This document shows positions 33,292-41,851 of a stretch of DNA of 60,178 nt, piece by piece (within the stretch, counting starts at the first letter, position 1; each line of letters begins with the position of its first letter). Below the pieces are notes generated by a model, which saw only the letters and a program-made list of their open reading frames with translations, searched no databases and was not told the origin of the DNA. The translations under genes and the position numbers were made by a program. The DNA lies in the NCBI GenBank assembly GCA_902787555.1, contig CADAGO010000011.1, positions 8,204-68,381 on the forward strand, read 5' to 3'. Source of the DNA: an uncultured Bacteroidales bacterium (lineage in GTDB: Bacteria > Bacteroidota > Bacteroidia > Bacteroidales > Bacteroidaceae).

Positions 33292-33906
33292 CTATTTTAC
33301 TTTAATGTCTAATAATTTGTTTCCTTCAAGGTATCCCTCAAGATGTTGGCCTTCTGAAACGGGACCGATTCCTGCAGGGGTGCCTGTGAAGATGAGATCA
33401 CCTGTTTTTAAGGTGAAGTACTGGCTGGCAAAGGCAATGATTTGATCAATGGAGTGAATCATATCGCCCGAATAGCCTGTTTGTTTGGTCTTTCCATCTA
33501 TGTCGAGGTGGAAATGTAGATCGTTGACAGCTGGGATTGTGTTTTTATCAACAAATTCTCCAATTGCAGCAGAGTTGTCGAAACTCTTGCAGAGTTCCCA
33601 TGGCAAACCCTTTGCTGTCAGTTCGTCTTGCAAGTCGCGAGCTGTGAAATCAATGCCTACCGTAACTTCGTCGTAGTACCGATAAGCAAATCGTTCTGAT
33701 ATGTTCTTACCCACATGGCTAATCTTCACAACAATCTCTATCTCGTGGTCAAACCGCTTTGCAAAACTTGGAATGAAGAAAGGTCTTCGATTCTTCAGGA
33801 TCGCAGAGTCTGGCTTCGAGAAAATCACAGGGTTTTGTAATAATAACGTATGATTTAGCTCTTTATTGTGTGAGGCATAGTTCATGCCGACTGCAAGTAT
33901 CTTCAT
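33292..33906 (-). CDS. Fumarylacetoacetate-hydrolase-fold protein
   Basis: 204 aa from the ATG at 33906 (MKILAVGMNYASHNKELNHTLL). FAH-family features: VIFSKPDSAIL, the metal-binding acidic cluster around DHEIEIVVKISHVGK, DEVTVGIDFTARDLQDELTAKGLPWELCKSFD, and LKTGDLIFTGTPAGIGPV near the end. The family includes acylpyruvases, 2-hydroxyhepta-2,4-diene-dioate isomerases and oxaloacetate tautomerases; the substrate cannot be told. It lies between rseP and porU in the co-directional block with a 5-bp gap to porU. Confidence 0.88.
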   Translation of the reverse strand: MKILAVGMNYASHNKELNHTLLLQNPVIFSKPDSAILKNRRPFFIPSFAKRFDHEIEIVVKISHVGKNISERFAYRYYDEVTVGIDFTARDLQDELTAKGLPWELCKSFDNSAAIGEFVDKNTIPAVNDLHFHLDIDGKTKQTGYSGDMIHSIDQIIAFASQYFTLKTGDLIFTGTPAGIGPVSEGQHLEGYLEGNKLLDIKVK

Positions 33907-33919
33907 GTCGTGCAAATAA

Positions 33920-35482
33920 TTATAATCCTAACAGCCTTGTTATGTCGTTCCATGTGGCCAGTATTAACAGACCAATGAGAATGGCGAAACCAATGTATTG
34001 GGCTTTCTCTAACACTTTGTCGCTTGGTTTGCGACGAGTGACCATCTCGTAGATGGCAAAGACAGCGTGTCCGCCGTCGAGGGCAGGAATAGGCAATACA
34101 TTCATCACACCTAGTGCAATGGACAGCAATGCGGTGAGTAACCAGAATCTCTGCCAATCCCATGTCTCAGGGAAGATGTTCGTTATGCCGATAACTCCAG
34201 AGACACTCTTGGCGCCTTGAGCAGAGAAGAGGTATTTGAGGTCGTTCACGTAATTACACAGTTTGTCCCATCCTGATGCGATGCCAGCAGGAATACATTC
34301 CAGCAATCCATATTCTTTGGTCGTGGTATTGTATTGAGGAGCGGGGTTGCTGAAGCCTAACGTGAACTCATGGGTGAGTACTGCTTTCAGTGTGTCCTTC
34401 TCGTTGACTACTAACGTGATGCTTCTCGTCTTCAAACTGTCGGCTGCTGTAGAATTCTCGGTAAGCGAACCTTTCAGGTCGGCTAATCGATAGACCAAAT
34501 CATTAAAATCACTCAATTTCTCTCCGTTGAGTTCTGTGATTACATCTCCGACTTTCAGCCCTGCAGTTTCGGCAGGAGAGCCTGGGATAATACTGTCGAT
34601 ATTGAATGGAATGAGGATGTCCATGTATGGAGGATTGCTTTGAGCCATTTCCAACATGTTCATCTTTTCAGGCATCTTGATGGTTACTTCTTCGTTTTGA
34701 CGTAGTACCGTCACTTCTTTGGAGTTAGAGATGTCTCTGAGAACATTGATGCTCCACGTTTTGACGTCTTTCCCGTCAGTTTTGATAACGATATCTCCAT
34801 CAGTAAACCCATCGGCCTTCGCCGTCTCGCTGAATTTCATACCATTGGTGATGTCGGTCGGCTTTACGTAGCTCTCTCCCCAGGTGAAGAGGACTGCCAT
34901 ATAGATGACAAAGGCGGTGATGAAGTTGACGATGATGCCGCCTAACATAACCAGCAGACGTTGCCATGCTGGTTTGGTGCGGAACTCCCAAGGCTTTGGC
35001 TCTACGGATAGTTGCTGCTTGGATTCGTCAATCATACCTGAGATGTTGACATATCCTCCCAGAGGTAACCATCCGATTCCATATTCCGTGGCGTAAGTCG
35101 GCTGCTTACTTTCTTCTTCGGCAATTTTCTCAAGGTCGTGTTCCCATTTGCAGACCTCCAGTTTCCCTTTGTTCCAACTGAGCACGGAGAATGCACTTGC
35201 CTTGTAGTCGGGCTCGTTGGATGCATTGTTTGCATCGGTATCATCGGATTTCTTGGGGATTGTGATTTTGGTGTATTTTAAGAATGAGAACTTTCCTTGC
35301 CTATAGGTGAAGAAAGCAAATTGAGGACGGGGGGTCATGATTGGGAAGTCAAAGAAAAGGTAGAACTTCTCAACACGTATCTTAAATAGTTTGGCAAAGA
35401 GGAAGTGTCCTCCTTCGTGTAATACAATCAGCAAACTGAATGCTGCTACTACTTGTGCTATCTTTATTAATACTACTTCCAT
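33920..35482 (-). CDS. rseP: Site-2 intramembrane zinc metalloprotease RseP
   Basis: 520 aa. The zinc motif is LHEGGH (H22, E23, H26) in the first membrane helix, and NVLPIPALDGGH is the third-ligand motif near the C-terminus. One or two PDZ-like domains lie between (GDIVIKTDGKDV, GLKVGDVITELNGEKL). S2P proteases cleave membrane anti-sigma factors, and this window encodes three single-helix anti-sigma candidates that could be substrates; that link is inference. It overlaps no gene but lies 6 bp from dxr. Confidence 0.95.
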   Translation of the reverse strand: MEVVLIKIAQVVAAFSLLIVLHEGGHFLFAKLFKIRVEKFYLFFDFPIMTPRPQFAFFTYRQGKFSFLKYTKITIPKKSDDTDANNASNEPDYKASAFSVLSWNKGKLEVCKWEHDLEKIAEEESKQPTYATEYGIGWLPLGGYVNISGMIDESKQQLSVEPKPWEFRTKPAWQRLLVMLGGIIVNFITAFVIYMAVLFTWGESYVKPTDITNGMKFSETAKADGFTDGDIVIKTDGKDVKTWSINVLRDISNSKEVTVLRQNEEVTIKMPEKMNMLEMAQSNPPYMDILIPFNIDSIIPGSPAETAGLKVGDVITELNGEKLSDFNDLVYRLADLKGSLTENSTAADSLKTRSITLVVNEKDTLKAVLTHEFTLGFSNPAPQYNTTTKEYGLLECIPAGIASGWDKLCNYVNDLKYLFSAQGAKSVSGVIGITNIFPETWDWQRFWLLTALLSIALGVMNVLPIPALDGGHAVFAIYEMVTRRKPSDKVLEKAQYIGFAILIGLLILATWNDITRLLGL

Positions 35483-35488
35483 GGGTGT

Positions 35489-36637
35489 TTACAAAAGTGT
35501 TTTTGCGTATTCGCGTGTTTCTTTGTCTGTTAATAAATATGTGTCGAGCGAAGAGTCGTTGGAGAATGGTATGTGACTCATCGCCTGCTCGATAATCTCG
35601 CTGATTCTCTGGAATGAGATTTGGTCGTCGATGAAAGCACGATTGGCAATTTCGTTAGCCGCATTCACGATACATGGCATGTTGCCGCCTTTGTCCAAGG
35701 CTTCGTAGGCGAGAGCGAGGCAACGGAAGCGCTCGATGTCGGGCTGCTCGAAGGTGAGGTCTTTCATCTGGAAGAAGTCCACTCGGTCGAATGATGCTTT
35801 TAGGCGTTTCGGATAGCTGAAAGCATATTGGATGGGCAGACGCATGTCTGGCACACCGAGTTGTGCCTTGACGGCTCCGTCTTCAAATTGTACCATCGAA
35901 TGGATGACCGACTGCGGATGTACTACCACTTGGATTTGTTCGGGACGTACGCCAAAGAGCCATTTGGCTTCGATCACTTCGAATCCCTTGTTCATGAGGG
36001 TTGCAGAATCGATGGTAATCTTGGCACCCATGTTCCATGTGGGATGTGCCAGGGCGTGGGCTTTGGTGACTGTTTCCAATTCTTTGACTGATAGTTTGCG
36101 GAACGGACCACCGCTGCATGTCAGCAGGATTTTCTCAATGCGGTTACCGGGTTCCAGGCATTGGAAGATGGCAGAGTGTTCGCTGTCGACTGGTAGCAAA
36201 GGCACTTGATACTCGCGAGTCAGTCGGTTGATTAGTTCTCCGGCAACTACAAGGGTTTCCTTGTTGGCGAGCGCAATCATTTTTCCTGCTTTAATGGCAC
36301 TGATAGTAGGGCGCAAGCCTGAGAATCCAACCATCGAGGCAAGGACGATATCAACGTTTTCGTCCTGCACCACTTGGCAGAGGGCATCGGCTCCTGCATA
36401 CACTTTGATCGGTAGGTCAGCTAAAGCATCTTTGACTTTATCGTAATGAAGGTCGTTTGCAATGACGACTGCGGCTGGATTGAACTTCCGTGCTTGTTCA
36501 ATCAGCAGGTCGGCACTGTTGTTGGCGGTCAGCACGTATGCTTCATAAAGGTGGTTTTGTTCTTCAATCACCTCTAAGGCTTGTGTACCAATCGAACCGG
36601 TTGACCCTAGTATTGCTATTCGTTTCTTTTCGTTCAT
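35489..36637 (-). CDS. dxr: 1-deoxy-D-xylulose 5-phosphate reductoisomerase
   Basis: 382 aa. The NADPH-binding GSTGSIG is at 11-17. SEHSAIFQCL and the LTCSGGPFR region hold the metal and substrate residues, and HPTWNMGAKITIDSATLMNKGFEVIEAKWLF is the family signature. It makes MEP, the committed step of the isoprenoid pathway, and is the target of fosmidomycin. It overlaps rimM by 4 bp. With ispF at 28.0 kb it places two pathway genes in one block. Confidence 0.97.
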   Translation of the reverse strand: MNEKKRIAILGSTGSIGTQALEVIEEQNHLYEAYVLTANNSADLLIEQARKFNPAAVVIANDLHYDKVKDALADLPIKVYAGADALCQVVQDENVDIVLASMVGFSGLRPTISAIKAGKMIALANKETLVVAGELINRLTREYQVPLLPVDSEHSAIFQCLEPGNRIEKILLTCSGGPFRKLSVKELETVTKAHALAHPTWNMGAKITIDSATLMNKGFEVIEAKWLFGVRPEQIQVVVHPQSVIHSMVQFEDGAVKAQLGVPDMRLPIQYAFSYPKRLKASFDRVDFFQMKDLTFEQPDIERFRCLALAYEALDKGGNMPCIVNAANEIANRAFIDDQISFQRISEIIEQAMSHIPFSNDSSLDTYLLTDKETREYAKTLL

Positions 36638-37152
36638 AAATCGAGCAGACCTTCGGGGAGGTCCATTTCTATGATTTTGTCTTTATGATTGATTTCTGTG
36701 ATGAAGTCTTCGTGGGCGGGAATGAGAACATCGGCATTGGCTGTCTCGACGTGGAAGAGCCAGTTTTCGGTCTGGTCATCGATGCCTGTGATAGTGCCGA
36801 TAGTTGCCCCGTCAGTATCTTTTATTGTGAAGCCGATGAAGTAGTTGAGCGACACTTCGTCAGCATCGCCTTCTTCGATATATTTGTTTTCGAAATAGAC
36901 TTCGCTGCCAATGAGCTGCATAGCTTGTTCGGCAGAGTTGATGTCTTCGAATTTCACGAGGGCGGATGAGTCGGTCTTGAAGCGATATTCCTCCATGAAG
37001 AAGGGGACGAGTATTCCTTCGACCTCGCAAATAAGATAGGGACACTCTACACGGTCGAAGATGTCGTCTTCGAAGTTGAACACCACTTCGCCTTTGAGTC
37101 CGTGGGCTTTGGTGATGCGTCCGATGGGGTATGTGTCTTCTTTCTTAATCAT
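36634..37152 (-). CDS. rimM: Ribosome maturation factor RimM
   Basis: 172 aa from the ATG at 37152 (MIKKEDTYPIGRITKAHGLKGEVVF). This start is preferred to 37194, which would overlap murA by 29 bp. GRITKAHGLKGEV is the RimM signature; the C-terminal PRC-barrel part holds IGTITGIDDQTENWLFHVE and VLIPAHEDFI. It assists maturation of the 30S head with S19. It lies between murA and dxr, with only 13 bp to murA. Confidence 0.95.
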   Translation of the reverse strand: MIKKEDTYPIGRITKAHGLKGEVVFNFEDDIFDRVECPYLICEVEGILVPFFMEEYRFKTDSSALVKFEDINSAEQAMQLIGSEVYFENKYIEEGDADEVSLNYFIGFTIKDTDGATIGTITGIDDQTENWLFHVETANADVLIPAHEDFITEINHKDKIIEMDLPEGLLDL

Positions 37153-37165
37153 GAGTCTTGCGGGC

Positions 37166-38473
37166 TTATTCCTCTCTTCTGATCTTGGCTCCAATAGCGT
37201 TGAGGCGGGCTTCGATATCTTCGTAGCCGCGGTCGATTTGTTCGATGTTGCTAATGCGGCTCACTCCGTCTGCGCTCATAGCTGCGATGAGCATGGCTAT
37301 GCCTGCCCGGATGTCGGGCGATGACATGCGAGAGCCTTTGAGGCGGAAACGGTGGTCATGTCCTACGACGACAGCGCGATGTGGGTCGCAGAGGATGATT
37401 TGTGCTCCCATATCGATGAGTTTGTCAACGAAGAAGAGTCGGCTTTCGAACATCTTTTGGTGGATGAGCACAGAGCCTTTGGCTTGGGTAGCAACGACAA
37501 GGAGCACGCTCAGAAGGTCGGGCGTGAGGCCTGGCCACGGGGCGTCGGAGAACGTCATGATGCTTCCGTCGATGAACGAGCCGACTTCATAGCTGTCGTG
37601 ATGTGGTATGTGGATGTTGTCGCCTTGGCGTTCGACGCGGATACCCATGCGGCTGAATGCGTCGGGGATGATGCCGAGGTTTTCGTACGAAACATTTTTG
37701 ATGGTGACATCGCCGCCGGTCATGGCTGCCATGCCTATGAATGAACCTACTTCAATCATGTCGGGCAGGATGGTATGCTCAGTACCATGCAGTTCTTTTA
37801 CGCCTTCGATGGTGAGCAGGTTAGATGCGATGCCGCTGATTTTTGCACCCATGCGGTTGAGCATCTTGCAGAGTTGCTGGATGTAAGGTTCGCAGGCCGC
37901 GTTGTAGATTTGTGTGGTTCCTTCGGCAAGGACGGCGGTCATGATGATGTTGGCCGTTCCTGTGACAGATGCTTCGTCGAGGAGCATGTATTTGCCTTGA
38001 AGGCGGTCGGCACGAATGTCGTAGATACCGCGCTGGTCGTTGTAGGTGAATTGTGCGCCGAGTTCGCTGATGCCCAGAAAGTGGGTGTCGAGTCGGCGTC
38101 GGCCTATCTTGTCGCCTCCTGGCCGGGCTATGCTGGCTTGGTGAAATCTGCCGAGCAACGGACCGAGCAGAAGTACTGAGCCTCGGAGTGATGCACAGCG
38201 GCTGATGAATTCGTCGCTTTGCAGGTAGCTCATGTTGAGGTCGCTTGCCTGGAAGGTCCAAGTGTGTGTGCCCATGCATCGAACACCAACACCCATCTGC
38301 TCTATGAGACTGATGAGGTTGTTGACGTCGAGTATGTTGGGGAGGTTTTTGATGGTGACTGGCTCATTGGTGAGCAGGGTTGCGCAGATGACTTCGAGTG
38401 CTTCGTTCTTGGCTCCCTGCGGGGTAATTTCTCCGTTGAGCGTGTGGCCTCCTTCTATGATGAATGTTGCCAT
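37166..38473 (-). CDS. murA: UDP-N-acetylglucosamine 1-carboxyvinyltransferase MurA, Asp-type active site
   Basis: 435 aa. K22 and N23 lie in GAKNEALEVICATLL. The loop that normally reads PGGC carries PGGDKIGRRRLD here, so the residue equivalent to E. coli Cys115 is Asp (D121). Asp at this position keeps activity but is known to give intrinsic fosfomycin resistance in other bacteria. The enzyme transfers enolpyruvate from PEP to UDP-GlcNAc, the first committed step of peptidoglycan synthesis. It lies downstream of DUF4290. Confidence 0.96.
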   Translation of the reverse strand: MATFIIEGGHTLNGEITPQGAKNEALEVICATLLTNEPVTIKNLPNILDVNNLISLIEQMGVGVRCMGTHTWTFQASDLNMSYLQSDEFISRCASLRGSVLLLGPLLGRFHQASIARPGGDKIGRRRLDTHFLGISELGAQFTYNDQRGIYDIRADRLQGKYMLLDEASVTGTANIIMTAVLAEGTTQIYNAACEPYIQQLCKMLNRMGAKISGIASNLLTIEGVKELHGTEHTILPDMIEVGSFIGMAAMTGGDVTIKNVSYENLGIIPDAFSRMGIRVERQGDNIHIPHHDSYEVGSFIDGSIMTFSDAPWPGLTPDLLSVLLVVATQAKGSVLIHQKMFESRLFFVDKLIDMGAQIILCDPHRAVVVGHDHRFRLKGSRMSSPDIRAGIAMLIAAMSADGVSRISNIEQIDRGYEDIEARLNAIGAKIRREE

Positions 38474-39088
38474 TTATTTCTTCTTTTTCTTTTTGCTGCC
38501 GCTACTTTTGTTGCCTTCACTTTGCTGTATGCTGGCAATGGCTTCTTTGTCGCTGATGAGTTTGATTTCCGACGGGAGGAGCGATATCTTTCCGTTGGTG
38601 TATTCAGCAAGGTCGCTAAGGATTTTCTCGTCATTGAGGGCGTTGCTATTCCACTTGGCGAGCGCCAGTTTCATCTGGTTGGCAACAAGCCGAGTGAGTT
38701 CATCGCGCTGTTTCCCTGCGGGCATTTCTGTGAGCTGCTTGGTAAGCTGCTCGATGATGGAGCCATAGTGGCGACGTGCGATTTGCTTCTGCGGATATGG
38801 CACTTTGTCACGATGGGTTTCCTGCTTGTCGATATGTTGTATTTCTACAGGATAATCGATGTCGAGTTTGTATTCAGCGATGTATGCGAGGTGGTTCCAG
38901 AGTTTCTGGTAGAAGTCTTCTGCATTGCCGGTGAACGACTGCATGTTGGCCATGAGGTCGATGATGGTATAGGCGCAGCGTTGGCGCTCCTTACGGTCTT
39001 CGAGACTCAAGGCGTAGTTCACCATTTCCTGGATGCATCGCCCGTATTCTGTGAGTTTCAGTTTTTCTCTTTGTGTATTATAATCCAT
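38474..39088 (-). CDS. DUF4290 family protein
   Basis: 204 aa from the ATG at 39088 (MDYNTQREKLKLTEYGRCIQEMV). The helical N-terminal half (LEDRKERQRCAYTIIDLMANM) is the hallmark of DUF4290, a Bacteroidetes-specific family of unknown function normally found beside murA. The C-terminus ends in SGSKKKKKK, a lysine tail that could touch nucleic acid or membrane. The stop is immediately before murA (38473), and the start overlaps tsaB by 11 bp, so translation of all three is likely coupled. Confidence 0.9.
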   Translation of the reverse strand: MDYNTQREKLKLTEYGRCIQEMVNYALSLEDRKERQRCAYTIIDLMANMQSFTGNAEDFYQKLWNHLAYIAEYKLDIDYPVEIQHIDKQETHRDKVPYPQKQIARRHYGSIIEQLTKQLTEMPAGKQRDELTRLVANQMKLALAKWNSNALNDEKILSDLAEYTNGKISLLPSEIKLISDKEAIASIQQSEGNKSSGSKKKKKK

Positions 39089-39776
39089 GTAATAAATCTT
39101 TACTTTTCTTTGCAATGAATTCTTTCAGATAGTATGGTTCGAAGTAGGCGACGTCCTCGAACTGCTCGTTGGCGTGCCGCTTCTCTGCCAGGGGACTCAT
39201 CCACTTGGCCAGGGGACGGATGCCGCCGATGAAGTGTGCGTTGGGATGAGTGATGACGTCTTCGCATTTCTTGGCTCCGTTGCCGAGGAAGTAGATGGGG
39301 TGAAGGTCGAGCTGCTCCTTGAACGAATCGGTGTCGATCACTTTTGCCTCGGTCTCTACAATAGGCTTCAATGCGCGGGTGTAGAGGGCTGTGTAGACTT
39401 CCATGCGACGTGCATCGATCATAGGGCAGAGCAGGGCGTCGTCTTCCAGTTCGTGCCCGAGGAGAACAGGAACACACAGGAGTTCGAGGGTGGGGATGGC
39501 AATCAGCTTCAGGTTGCGTCCGTAGCAAATACCCTTTGCGATACTTGCTCCGATGCGCAGACCAGTGTAGCTGCCAGGCCCCGAACTGACCGCCACAGCG
39601 TCGAAAGGAATAGCGTGACTGTCAGTAAACGAGATAGCCTCGTCCACCATGCCACCAATCACCTGAGCATGGGCAGGCCCTTCCAGCTCTTCTTCATGAA
39701 AGATGACTGCTCCGTCCTGGCTCACCGCCACAGAACAAGCATCAGTCGATGTGTCGATATGTAGAATGCAAGACAT
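39078..39776 (-). CDS. tsaB: tRNA threonylcarbamoyladenosine biosynthesis protein TsaB
   Basis: 232 aa. The ASKHA-fold start is MSCILHIDTSTDACSVAV. VAVSSGPGSYTGLRIGASIAKGICYG is the TsaB signature, and PMIDARRMEVYTALY is the mid-protein motif. TsaB is the non-catalytic partner of TsaD in t6A37 synthesis. It is the first gene of the long minus-strand block (tsaB to ispF), with a -7 box 21 bp upstream of the start. Confidence 0.95.
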   Translation of the reverse strand: MSCILHIDTSTDACSVAVSQDGAVIFHEEELEGPAHAQVIGGMVDEAISFTDSHAIPFDAVAVSSGPGSYTGLRIGASIAKGICYGRNLKLIAIPTLELLCVPVLLGHELEDDALLCPMIDARRMEVYTALYTRALKPIVETEAKVIDTDSFKEQLDLHPIYFLGNGAKKCEDVITHPNAHFIGGIRPLAKWMSPLAEKRHANEQFEDVAYFEPYYLKEFIAKKSKDLLHGL

Positions 39777-39796
39777 GCGTTTTTTCTTTTACGCTG

Positions 39797-39804
39797 CAAA
39801 TATA
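39797..39804 (-). promoter_or_regulatory. -7 box for the tsaB-ispF block
   Basis: TATATTTG on the minus strand, 20 nt before the tsaB ATG. No clear -33 TTG. Confidence 0.5.
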
Positions 39805-39983
39805 CGAATTAATTCGCATTTAACCATTTTCTATTTACTATTTTTAGCAAAAGATACAAAAAATAGGAGCACCACATACTCATTTTTATATAGGATGCCC
39901 CATCACGTTATCTCGACATTGGGGATATTAGGGACAAACCTATAACCGTTAACTTATACCCCATAACCATTACCATCTACTAA

Positions 39984-40044
39984 CCGATTAAGCTACAAAG
40001 CTTAATTCAATAACCATTACTTGCTAAATTCATAAGTTAATCGG
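39984..40044. repeat. Nested inverted repeats in the gap downstream of tsaB's promoter
   Basis: ATTAAGCT (39987-39994) pairs with AGCTTAAT (39999-40006). A wider arm, CCGATTAA (39984-39991), can instead pair with TTAATCGG (40037-40044). The two pairings compete. No gene is seen between 39777 and 40319. Confidence 0.6.
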
Positions 40045-40082
40045 AGTCTACTTTCCATAGGCTTAGAAGGTTCTTTTTCTAC

Positions 40083-40165
40083 CTCCTAGGGATAGCATTT
40101 GCAATCCCTAAGGGTAACAAATTTTTCCCTTAGGGGTAACAATTGTTTCCCCTAAGGCCCTTATA
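40083..40165. repeat. Array of CCCTAAGG palindromes
   Basis: CCTAGGGAT...ATCCCTAAGG, CCCTAAGGG...CCCTTAGGG and CCTTAGGGG...CCCCTAAGG follow one another and share arms. The spacers are similar (GTAACAAATTTTT, GTAACAATTGTTT). Each arm can pair with its left or right neighbour, giving alternative hairpins. Confidence 0.8.
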
Positions 40166-40319
40166 AAAAGATTAATTATGAAGTGTTAACGGTTGATGGC
40201 GAATTATGTTAAGTTATAGTCAGACGAGCGAGTCAACTTATCTCTGTACAAGACATGTCTTTAATCGTCTTTTCTTTGTTGTTATCATATAAATCCTCGT
40301 TATTGTTACATAAGGTGGG

Positions 40320-40466
40320 TTATTGTGACCTTATAGCCCCACTTTCTGCAATCAGATTTGCCATCATGCCACACAATTCCTTCCATGTGAGGTCGGGATA
40401 CTGAAATTCTGCACCAATTACAGAGAAAACATCGGAATCAAGGGGTCGTGCATGCTTTTGACACAT
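40320..40466 (-). CDS. Candidate 48-aa protein, function unknown
   Basis: ATG at 40466, TAA at 40320-40322. The product starts MCQKHARPLDSDVF, continues with an amphipathic LTWKELCGMMANLIAES, and ends GAIRSQ. Composition and codon use look like real protein, but no family is recognised, and it may be the end of a decayed gene. A 15-bp perfect hairpin (40471-40509) ends 4 bp before the ATG, so any translation of read-through RNA from the barrel gene upstream would be affected by it. Confidence 0.4.
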   Translation of the reverse strand: MCQKHARPLDSDVFSVIGAEFQYPDLTWKELCGMMANLIAESGAIRSQ

Positions 40467-40470
40467 TTTT

Positions 40471-40509
40471 GGCTCATCCGACAAAAACTACGCATTTGTC
40501 GGATGAGCC
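40471..40509 (-). terminator. 15-bp perfect hairpin after the beta-barrel gene
   Basis: GGCTCATCCGACAAA (40471-40485) pairs with TTTGTCGGATGAGCC (40495-40509) over 9 nt. It begins 5 bp after the stop of the 40515-41324 gene. On the minus strand it is followed by A's, not U's, so it is not a standard intrinsic terminator. It may stabilise the 3' end or work with Rho. Confidence 0.55.
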
Positions 40510-40514
40510 TTCAA

Positions 40515-41324
40515 TTAGAATGCCAATCTTACACCTGCTGTGATGCTTTTGAATTTGGGTCCGAATTCGGTTTGCATCACGTTGCATGGGCTGTATTTGA
40601 AGTACACCCCGAGACGGCTGTAGGTAATATCACACATCAATCCGTAGGTCACTTTGTTGCGATGCAGCCTGTTGGCTTCGATTTTCTGGCTCTCTCCATT
40701 GAGGCTGTAGCGTGTCTTGAGTGATGCATAGGTGTTGAAATACAGTTCAGGACCGAAGGATAAGTACCAGGAGCGACCAAGTGAAACGTGGATTTGGAGC
40801 GGCACGACGAGGCTGAATGTGTGGATACGGCTGAACTTTGGGTTGGCTCCTGTGGGGTAGGGTGCTATGTTGATGGTTCCGTCGTCGTTAAGTAGGAATT
40901 GATTGTGTCCCGTCATGCGATAGTTGCGCCACGATAGGCCGAATCCGAGGCTGAAGAACGAATGGCTGCTTAAACGAGAGGAGAAGGCCACCAGGTTGCG
41001 TAGCTCGAGTTCGAACGACTGCCCCATGTCGATATTGACGCCTGGAGCCTCGTCCACACCCGAAATGAATCCGAACTGGAACGACGTACAGTGTGGATAG
41101 GGTGCACGGTGTCTGCCGTTTTCCAGTAATTTATAATCATTAGCATACTCCTTTTCGCGGCTGGAATTCATGAATGGGAGACTGAAATCCCATCCGCCTG
41201 GGTGGTCTTCAGAATTGCTGTCGATTTGGGGGTCTGTTGCTAGGGCAATAGAGTCGTTCTGTGCCTTGATGCCACACGTAGTGGCGAAAATCATCATGAC
41301 GATGAGAAATAGTTTAGTTTTCAT
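40515..41324 (-). CDS. Outer-membrane beta-barrel protein
   Basis: 269 aa. Signal peptide MKTKLFLIVMMIFATTCGIKAQ. A short acidic linker (DSNSEDHPGGWDFSLPFM) leads into a barrel of alternating strands (FQFGFISGVDEAPGVNIDMG, FFSLGFGLSWRNYRM, TFSLVVPLQIHVSLG, WYLSFGPELYFNTY) and a last strand ITAGVRLAF with terminal Phe, the BAM recognition type. It is the last gene of the ECF operon from 42.8 kb, 3 bp after the previous gene, so it is probably a regulon or sensing component. Confidence 0.85.
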   Translation of the reverse strand: MKTKLFLIVMMIFATTCGIKAQNDSIALATDPQIDSNSEDHPGGWDFSLPFMNSSREKEYANDYKLLENGRHRAPYPHCTSFQFGFISGVDEAPGVNIDMGQSFELELRNLVAFSSRLSSHSFFSLGFGLSWRNYRMTGHNQFLLNDDGTINIAPYPTGANPKFSRIHTFSLVVPLQIHVSLGRSWYLSFGPELYFNTYASLKTRYSLNGESQKIEANRLHRNKVTYGLMCDITYSRLGVYFKYSPCNVMQTEFGPKFKSITAGVRLAF

Positions 41325-41327
41325 AAT

Positions 41328-41843
41328 TTATTTGTTTTTGTTGTTTTTGCGTTTGAAATTCTTCATTAGGTCGGTAAATTTCGCTGGACCTTCAAGATAG
41401 ACGAGTGTGATGTCGTGTAGCGCTCCCTTAGGCTTGCATTGGTAGCATACGTAGGTATGTACGGTCTTCCTTACACCTGCATCCGACCGATAAGTGTCGG
41501 CTGTGCGGAAGATGATGTAATAGATGTGTCCGTTACGGTCCTCGCGTTCCTCGCCGTCGATGTCCGTAAGTGTTGTCCTGGTTTTCTGGATGGCTTCATA
41601 ATCCTCTTCCACGAGTTGCTCCACATGGTTGCGTTGTTTTTCTGTCGCGAGAAAGTTGATGGTTCGCATTTTTGTAAGCTGATAAGCCCTGAGCACCTCG
41701 CCGCTCAGGCTTGTCTCTGTGAAGCCAGGCGTGTTTTTTGCTACAATCAGTCCTCGGAACACCGAATCGACGCTTAGTCCTGATTGCGCCCAGGTGCTCG
41801 CTGAGATGATAGCTGCGATGATGAATGTTGTTAATCGTTTCAT
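41328..41843 (-). CDS. Exported protein of unknown function in an ECF operon
   Basis: 171 aa with signal peptide MKRLTTFIIAAIISASTWAQ. The mature part has a mixed alpha/beta pattern (LAYQ-like EVLRAYQLTKMRTINFLATEKQRNHVEQLVEEDY, then IYYIIFRTADTY and YVCYQCKPKG), and the end is very basic (LMKNFKRKNNKNK). It may belong to the DUF6108 type found beside Bacteroides sigma operons; I am not certain. It lies between the anti-sigma gene (8 bp) and a barrel gene (3 bp). Confidence 0.75.
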   Translation of the reverse strand: MKRLTTFIIAAIISASTWAQSGLSVDSVFRGLIVAKNTPGFTETSLSGEVLRAYQLTKMRTINFLATEKQRNHVEQLVEEDYEAIQKTRTTLTDIDGEEREDRNGHIYYIIFRTADTYRSDAGVRKTVHTYVCYQCKPKGALHDITLVYLEGPAKFTDLMKNFKRKNNKNK

Positions 41844-41851
41844 ATTGTTTC

